Origin: an uncultured Prevotellaceae bacterium
Lineage (GTDB): Bacteria > Bacteroidota > Bacteroidia > Bacteroidales > Bacteroidaceae
Direction: 5' to 3'
Assembly (NCBI GenBank): GCA_900321425.1
Contig: ONWA01000028.1
Span: forward strand, 1 to 40,740
Length of the DNA stretch: 40,740 nucleotides
Shown: positions 36,310 to 40,740 of the stretch, one piece after another
Layout of the letters: each line of letters begins with the position of its first letter
How positions within the stretch are numbered: the stretch's first letter is position 1
The notes under the pieces: model-generated
Told to the model about the DNA's origin: nothing
Seen by the model: only the letters and a program-made list of their open reading frames with translations
Database searches by the model: none
Position numbers and translations under genes: made by a program

Positions 36310-36852
36310 TTATTCATTTGATTCTCTTTCCTCCAAGAACTCACTCACCTTCTCCTGCATACCTCTCGTTACAGCAATTCGTCCGCTACGCGTATATTGC
36401 AGCACACACCCGAAGGCATCAAGGACTCGAAAAAGTTCAATAATATCATTGGTCTTACCACTCTTCATCACAATCACATAGGTGGGGTTCACCTCTGTAA
36501 TCGTCGCATCATACCGACGGATAGTACGTGAGATCTCTGGATTCTCCAACACTTTCTCCGTGGAGAGCTTATACAAACCCGTTTCACGGATAAACAACTG
36601 TTCATCCTTGAAATAGTTGGCTTTGATCACATCAATCTTCTTCTCTATCTGCTTGGTGATTTTTTCAATCTGATCCTCATCACTCCAAGCAGTAATGGTA
36701 TACTTATGGACACCAGGAATACTGGAGGCCGATACGTTCAGACTCTCGATATTCACCTGACGACGGGTGAACACAGCGGTAATCTGGTTCAAGATACCTG
36801 CCACATTCTCCGAATAGACCATCAGTGTATAAAACTCCTTTTTATCTTCCAT
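36310..36852 (-). CDS. ilvN: Acetolactate synthase, small (regulatory) subunit
   Basis: The 180-residue protein carries an N-terminal ACT domain (about 6-80, with MVYSENVAGILNQITAVFTRR and NIESLNVS) that binds valine for feedback inhibition, and a C-terminal half that stimulates the catalytic subunit. It lies 25 bases after ilvB. Length is normal for the ilvN/ilvH family. Confidence 0.94.
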   Translation of the reverse strand: MEDKKEFYTLMVYSENVAGILNQITAVFTRRQVNIESLNVSASSIPGVHKYTITAWSDEDQIEKITKQIEKKIDVIKANYFKDEQLFIRETGLYKLSTEKVLENPEISRTIRRYDATITEVNPTYVIVMKSGKTNDIIELFRVLDAFGCVLQYTRSGRIAVTRGMQEKVSEFLEERESNE

Positions 36853-36877
36853 TATTCTTATTTCTATCCAAAATCTT

Positions 36878-38581
36878 CTAAATCTCCAGCATCATATCGC
36901 TGACATTCATTCCTGGCGGGGTCATCGGCAATACGTTGTCTTCCTCCTTGATGACACACTCCAAGATGAAAGGACCATCCGTTGTGATCATCCGTTCAAC
37001 AGCCTTTGCCAGTGTCTGACGATCAGCCACAAGCTCATAAGGGATGCCATATCCCTTTGCTATCAGTTCATAACAGGGGTTCATCATCTTGGTAAACGAC
37101 TTCCTACGTAGCCAGAACATATCCTGCCACTGACGCACATTACCCAAATAATGGTTGTTCAGAATAATCATCTTCACAGGAGCTTGCTGTTCCATGATCG
37201 TACCTAATTCTTCAATACACATCTGGAAACCGCCATCGCCCATAAAGCAGCAGACCATACGTTTGGTGGCAAAGGTAGCACCAATGGCAGCAGGCAAACC
37301 ATAGCCCATCGTACCCAGTCCGCCACTGGTACAGATGCTACGATAATGATGGTATTTAAAATAACGGGTAGCAAACAACTGGTTTTGTCCTACGTCAGTC
37401 ACCAGTACCGTATCGTCGGGCGACTGTTCTGCGACAGCATGAACCACCTCTCCCATCAACAGCGGTCCTTCCTTAGGATGGATGGCCGGTTCTATCACTT
37501 TCTCGCGCTCTTGCGCATCCAGTGGCTTGAACGAGTCGCGCCACTGTTGATGCGATTGCTGATGCAATAGTGCTGTGATGGCAGGCAACGACTCCTTACA
37601 ATCAGCAATCACAGCCACGTCTGTCTTCACGTTCTTGTCGATCTCACTCTTGTCGATATCCAGATGAATAATCTTCGCCTGCTTAGCATATGTTTTTAAG
37701 TTACCAGTCACACGATCACTGAAACGCATACCAATAGCGATGAGCACATCACATTCCTGCTCCTTGAGGTTGACAGCATAGTTGCCGTGCATACCCAGCA
37801 TACCCATATTCAGAGGATGATTGGAAGGTAAAGCACTGAGTCCTAACATCGTACGCCCTGCAGGTATATCCGCTTTCTCCAAGAATGCTTTCAATTCCTC
37901 CTGTGCGTGTCCCAGTTCAACACCCTGTCCAACCAAAGCCAAAGGCCGTTGGGCATTGTTAATGAGCATAGCAGCCTGACGTACTGCATCCTGATCCAAT
38001 TTAGGATAGGCGACATAGGATCGGATAAAGTCCACCTTCTTGGGTTCCCAGTCAATCTCCTCCACCTGCGCATTACGAGCGAAGTCGAGTACCACAGGTC
38101 CCGGACGACCACTACGCGCGATATAGAAAGCCCGACTGACAGCCCATGCCACATCCTCAGCATGACGGATTTGATAGCTCCATTTGGAAATCGGTTGTGA
38201 CACACCCACGAGGTCTACCTCCTGAAAGGCATCAGTACCCAAGGCCGAGATAGCTACCTGACCAGCAATCACCACGATAGGCGTAGAGTCGAGCATGGCA
38301 TCTGCTATGCCCGTGAGTGTATTGGTCACACCAGGACCACTGGTCACCAAAGCCACTCCCACCTCACCGCTGACACGGGCATAGCCTTCTGCAGCATGGG
38401 TGGCTGCCTGTTCATGGCGAACCAGAATATGGTCGAACACCTTCTTTTCTCCTCGTGTATAATCGAAAAGTGCATCGTAAGTAGGCATAATCGAGCCACC
38501 AGGATAACCGAAGATGGTTTTCACCCCTTCTGCCTGCAGTGCTCGCATCAATGCCTTGGCTCCTGTTATTCTATCTTTCAT
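36878..38581 (-). CDS. ilvB: Acetolactate synthase, large (catalytic) subunit
   Basis: The 567-residue protein is a thiamine-diphosphate enzyme that condenses two pyruvates, or pyruvate and 2-ketobutyrate. It has the TPP-site Glu in RHEQAATHAAEGYAR, SGPGVTNTLTGIADAM, and the C-terminal GDGGFQMCIEELGT with NNHYLGNVRQWQ. The ATG at 38581 (MKDRITG) is one base after the ilvD stop; a TTG at 38590 in the same frame is less likely. Confidence 0.96.
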   Translation of the reverse strand: MKDRITGAKALMRALQAEGVKTIFGYPGGSIMPTYDALFDYTRGEKKVFDHILVRHEQAATHAAEGYARVSGEVGVALVTSGPGVTNTLTGIADAMLDSTPIVVIAGQVAISALGTDAFQEVDLVGVSQPISKWSYQIRHAEDVAWAVSRAFYIARSGRPGPVVLDFARNAQVEEIDWEPKKVDFIRSYVAYPKLDQDAVRQAAMLINNAQRPLALVGQGVELGHAQEELKAFLEKADIPAGRTMLGLSALPSNHPLNMGMLGMHGNYAVNLKEQECDVLIAIGMRFSDRVTGNLKTYAKQAKIIHLDIDKSEIDKNVKTDVAVIADCKESLPAITALLHQQSHQQWRDSFKPLDAQEREKVIEPAIHPKEGPLLMGEVVHAVAEQSPDDTVLVTDVGQNQLFATRYFKYHHYRSICTSGGLGTMGYGLPAAIGATFATKRMVCCFMGDGGFQMCIEELGTIMEQQAPVKMIILNNHYLGNVRQWQDMFWLRRKSFTKMMNPCYELIAKGYGIPYELVADRQTLAKAVERMITTDGPFILECVIKEEDNVLPMTPPGMNVSDMMLEI

Positions 38582-38582
38582 A

Positions 38583-40385
38583 TTAATCAATGATTCTTAT
38601 TCCGCCTTTATCTGCCGAACTTACACTTTGTGCGTATGCACGTAATGCCTTAGATACCACACGATTACGCTTCATTGGTTGCTGAGGACGTGCTGAAAGT
38701 TCCTCGTCAGAAAGTTTCACGTTGATCGATCGTGATGGAATATCAATAACGATGATGTCACCATCCTTGATCTTGCCGATATTTCCACCATTAGCAGCCT
38801 CAGGAGAAATATGTCCGATGGAGAGGCCACTGGTCCCCCCTGAGAAACGTCCGTCAGTAATCAGTGCACACTCCTTACCCATGTGCATCGACTTAATATA
38901 TGAGGTGGGATACAGCATCTCCTGCATACCAGGTCCCCCTTTAGGACCTTCATGGGTAATCACTACACAGTCGCCTTTCTTGACTTTTCCCCCTAGAATA
39001 CCCTCACAGGCGTCTTCTTGAGAGTCAAAGACAACGGCAGGACCTTCGAAATGCCATAGGCTTTCGTCAACACCAGCCGTCTTGACTACGCAGCCATCCT
39101 GTGCGATATTACCAAAAAGCACAGCTAATCCACCGTCTTTTGTATAGGCATGTTCTAAGTCCCGTATACAACCCGTAGCCCGGTCGGTATCGAGTGTTCC
39201 CCACTCTTCCGACTGACTGCCCATCTTCGTTGAGAAACGGTTGCCTGGTGCAGTCTGGTAGATACGGTTAGCCTCTGGATCCAGATGTCCATCCACAATG
39301 CTGTATTTCTTCATCGCCTCAGCGAGTGTCATACCGTCCACGCGTGGAGCAGAACCATCAATGAGGCCACCTTTGTTCAATTCGTTCAAGATACCAAGAA
39401 TACCTCCTGCACGTCCACACTCCTGAACGCTGTATTTCTGCGTGTTAGGTGCCAATTTACAGAGACAAGGCACTTGACGGCTCAATGCATCGATATCCTT
39501 CATGGTGAAGTCTGTTCCCGCCTCTTGTGCCACAGCCAACAGATGGAGCACGGTATTGGTGCTTCCTCCCATCGCTATATCCAATGCCATCGCATTCATA
39601 AAAGCTTTGCGGGTGGCGATAGAACGAGGCAATACACTTTCATCGCCCTCCTCATAGTAGGCAAAGGCATTTTTTACCACCTGACGGGCAGCCGCCTTGA
39701 AGAGTTCGATACGGTTTGTATGCGTAGCCAGGATCGTACCGTTGCCAGGCAACGAAAGACCGATAGCCTCAGTCAGTGAGTTCATCGAGTTGGCTGTGAA
39801 CATCCCCGAGCAACTGCCGCATCCCGGACAAGAGCAAGCCTCTATCTCTCTCATCTCCTCGTCAGTGACAGAAGGATCCGCACCTTTTACCATCGCCGTA
39901 ATCAGGTCAGCATTCTCACCACGCCAACGCCCTGCCTCCATGGGTCCGCCACTACAGAACACCGTAGGGATATTCAGACGCATAGATGCCATCAGCATAC
40001 CTGGTGTCACCTTATCACAGTTGGATATACAGATCATGGCATCTGCCTTATGAGCATTCACCATATATTCCACTGAGTCAGCAATGATATCGCGCGAAGG
40101 CAGAGAATAGAGCATACCGTCATGCCCCATCGCAATACCGTCATCGATGGCGATGGTATTAAACTCTGCGGCATAACAGCCCATCTTTTCAATTTCAGCC
40201 TTAACGATCTGTCCTATTTCATGAAGATGGGTATGTCCTGGCACAAACTGTGTGAACGAGTTAACGATAGCAATGATAGGCTTACCAAACTGCTCCTGTT
40301 TCATACCTGTAGCCACCCATAAGGCACGGGCTCCCGCCATTCTTCTGCCTTCTGTACAAACTGCACTTCTTAAAGGATGTTTCAT
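38583..40385 (-). CDS. ilvD: Dihydroxy-acid dehydratase
   Basis: IlvD dehydrates 2,3-dihydroxy-acids to 2-keto acids in branched-chain amino acid synthesis, using a labile iron-sulfur cluster. The 600-residue protein has cysteines in [12 protein letters not shown] and [19 protein letters not shown], and the conserved SLPGNGT and [10 protein letters not shown]. The ATG at 40421 overlaps the -7 box at 40419-40426, so MKHPLRS at 40385 is the start. It is the first gene of the ilv operon. Confidence 0.96.
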   Translation of the reverse strand: MKHPLRSAVCTEGRRMAGARALWVATGMKQEQFGKPIIAIVNSFTQFVPGHTHLHEIGQIVKAEIEKMGCYAAEFNTIAIDDGIAMGHDGMLYSLPSRDIIADSVEYMVNAHKADAMICISNCDKVTPGMLMASMRLNIPTVFCSGGPMEAGRWRGENADLITAMVKGADPSVTDEEMREIEACSCPGCGSCSGMFTANSMNSLTEAIGLSLPGNGTILATHTNRIELFKAAARQVVKNAFAYYEEGDESVLPRSIATRKAFMNAMALDIAMGGSTNTVLHLLAVAQEAGTDFTMKDIDALSRQVPCLCKLAPNTQKYSVQECGRAGGILGILNELNKGGLIDGSAPRVDGMTLAEAMKKYSIVDGHLDPEANRIYQTAPGNRFSTKMGSQSEEWGTLDTDRATGCIRDLEHAYTKDGGLAVLFGNIAQDGCVVKTAGVDESLWHFEGPAVVFDSQEDACEGILGGKVKKGDCVVITHEGPKGGPGMQEMLYPTSYIKSMHMGKECALITDGRFSGGTSGLSIGHISPEAANGGNIGKIKDGDIIVIDIPSRSINVKLSDEELSARPQQPMKRNRVVSKALRAYAQSVSSADKGGIRIID

Positions 40386-40418
40386 ATCGATTTGTAAGTG
40401 ATGATACTCAATAAAGTG

Positions 40419-40450
40419 CAAAGTTACGTACTTTTCGCCTAAATGCCAAC
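40419..40450 (-). promoter_or_regulatory. Promoter of the ilvD operon
   Basis: On the minus strand, GTTG (40447-40450), 20 bases, then TAACTTTG (40419-40426). It leaves a leader of about 30 bases, too short for a leader-peptide attenuator, so control by leader transcription seems unlikely. Confidence 0.65.
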
Positions 40451-40480
40451 AATTTGGTCTTGATTTTTAGGTAAATAGAC

Positions 40481-40510
40481 AAAAAATCCCCTCAGTCGAA
40501 ACTGAGGGGA
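40481..40510 (-). terminator. Terminator of the OmpA-family gene
   Basis: TCCCCTCAGT (40487-40496) pairs perfectly with ACTGAGGGGA (40501-40510) around a 4-base loop. On the minus strand it is followed by six T. It lies 29 bases after the OmpA-family stop and before the ilvD promoter. Confidence 0.9.
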
Positions 40511-40539
40511 TCCTATTTGAATAAATTCTATTCAGTTGA

Positions 40540-40740
40540 TTACTTAGTGCTATCGTTGAAAGTAGCAACACGGTTGAACTCAACCTCCTCGAAGAGCTTG
40601 TCGGTTACACCACAACCCTTAGCGCTCAGACGATCAGCAGAAATCTTGTACTTCTTAACCAGCGTGTCCTTAACAACCTGTGCACGCTTCTCAGAAAGCT
40701 TCTGGTTGAACTCGGCGCTACCCTCTGGAGAAGCATAACC
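40540..40740 (-). CDS. OmpA-family protein, C-terminal end (cut by window edge)
   Basis: Only the last 66 residues are in the window; the gene continues beyond the right edge. The frame reads GYASPEGSAEFNQKLSEKRA, then a long amphipathic helix, and ends VATFNDSTK. This is the peptidoglycan-binding OmpA C-terminal signature (N-x-x-LS-x-x-RA-x-x-V). Codon use is of the highly expressed type. The role should be anchoring the outer membrane to the cell wall. The rest of the protein cannot be judged. Confidence 0.88.
   Translation of the reverse strand, partial: GYASPEGSAEFNQKLSEKRAQVVKDTLVKKYKISADRLSAKGCGVTDKLFEEVEFNRVATFNDSTK

Overview
The window looks like a chromosomal housekeeping segment from a Bacteroidota bacterium, most likely of the Prevotella/Segatella group. 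The evidence is the Bacteroidota-type promoters (a -7 box TAnnTTTG, in the best cases with a TTTG -33 box 19-21 bases upstream), the weak or absent Shine-Dalgarno sequences, and the gene content: DPP4, a GldB-like lipoprotein, an amylase with a sorting-type C-terminus, DUF4861, and pyrB-pyrI. No phage, transposon, CRISPR array, tRNA or complete rRNA gene was found.

Layout. 1-246: AT-rich, with a very good leftward promoter and a leader that may belong to an rRNA operon beyond the left edge. 247-2538 (-): penicillin-binding protein 1A. 2646-5442 (+): pyrB, pyrI and glyA, closed by a strong terminator. 5509-5736: a degenerate tandem array with an exact 42-base period, lying between the convergent glyA and DPP4 genes. 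5720-7942 (-): DPP4. 8055-11554 (+): secreted alpha-amylase, overlapping a YhcC-type radical SAM gene by four bases. 11524-12342 (-): GldB-like lipoprotein. 12530-13765 (+): DUF4861 protein. 13755-16135 (-): mtaB followed by a family 2 glycosyltransferase. 16425-16604 (+): a 59-residue lipoprotein with its own promoter and terminator. 16818-18191 (+): outer-membrane barrel protein.

18277-26590 (+) is a nine-gene run with almost no spacing: phoH, purC, menG, aroE, a TPM-domain membrane protein, lemA, purM, prfA and pyrF. 26571-30512 (-) is a sugar-nucleotide operon: nucleotidyltransferase, UDP-glucuronate 4-epimerase, gmd and fcl. 30732-34382 (+) is recJ-recQ, sharing a hairpin with ilvC. 34427-40385 (-) is the branched-chain amino acid operon ilvD-ilvB-ilvN-acyl-ACP thioesterase-ilvC, with a second promoter before ilvC. 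The right edge holds the C-terminus of an OmpA-family protein.

The least explained elements are the 42-base array, the tiny lipoprotein, and the TPM/LemA pair inside a nucleotide-synthesis operon. Starts were chosen from promoter positions: several longer upstream frames begin inside or upstream of a -7 box and were shortened. No sequence search could be run. Family names come from recognised motifs, and composition statements are by eye.
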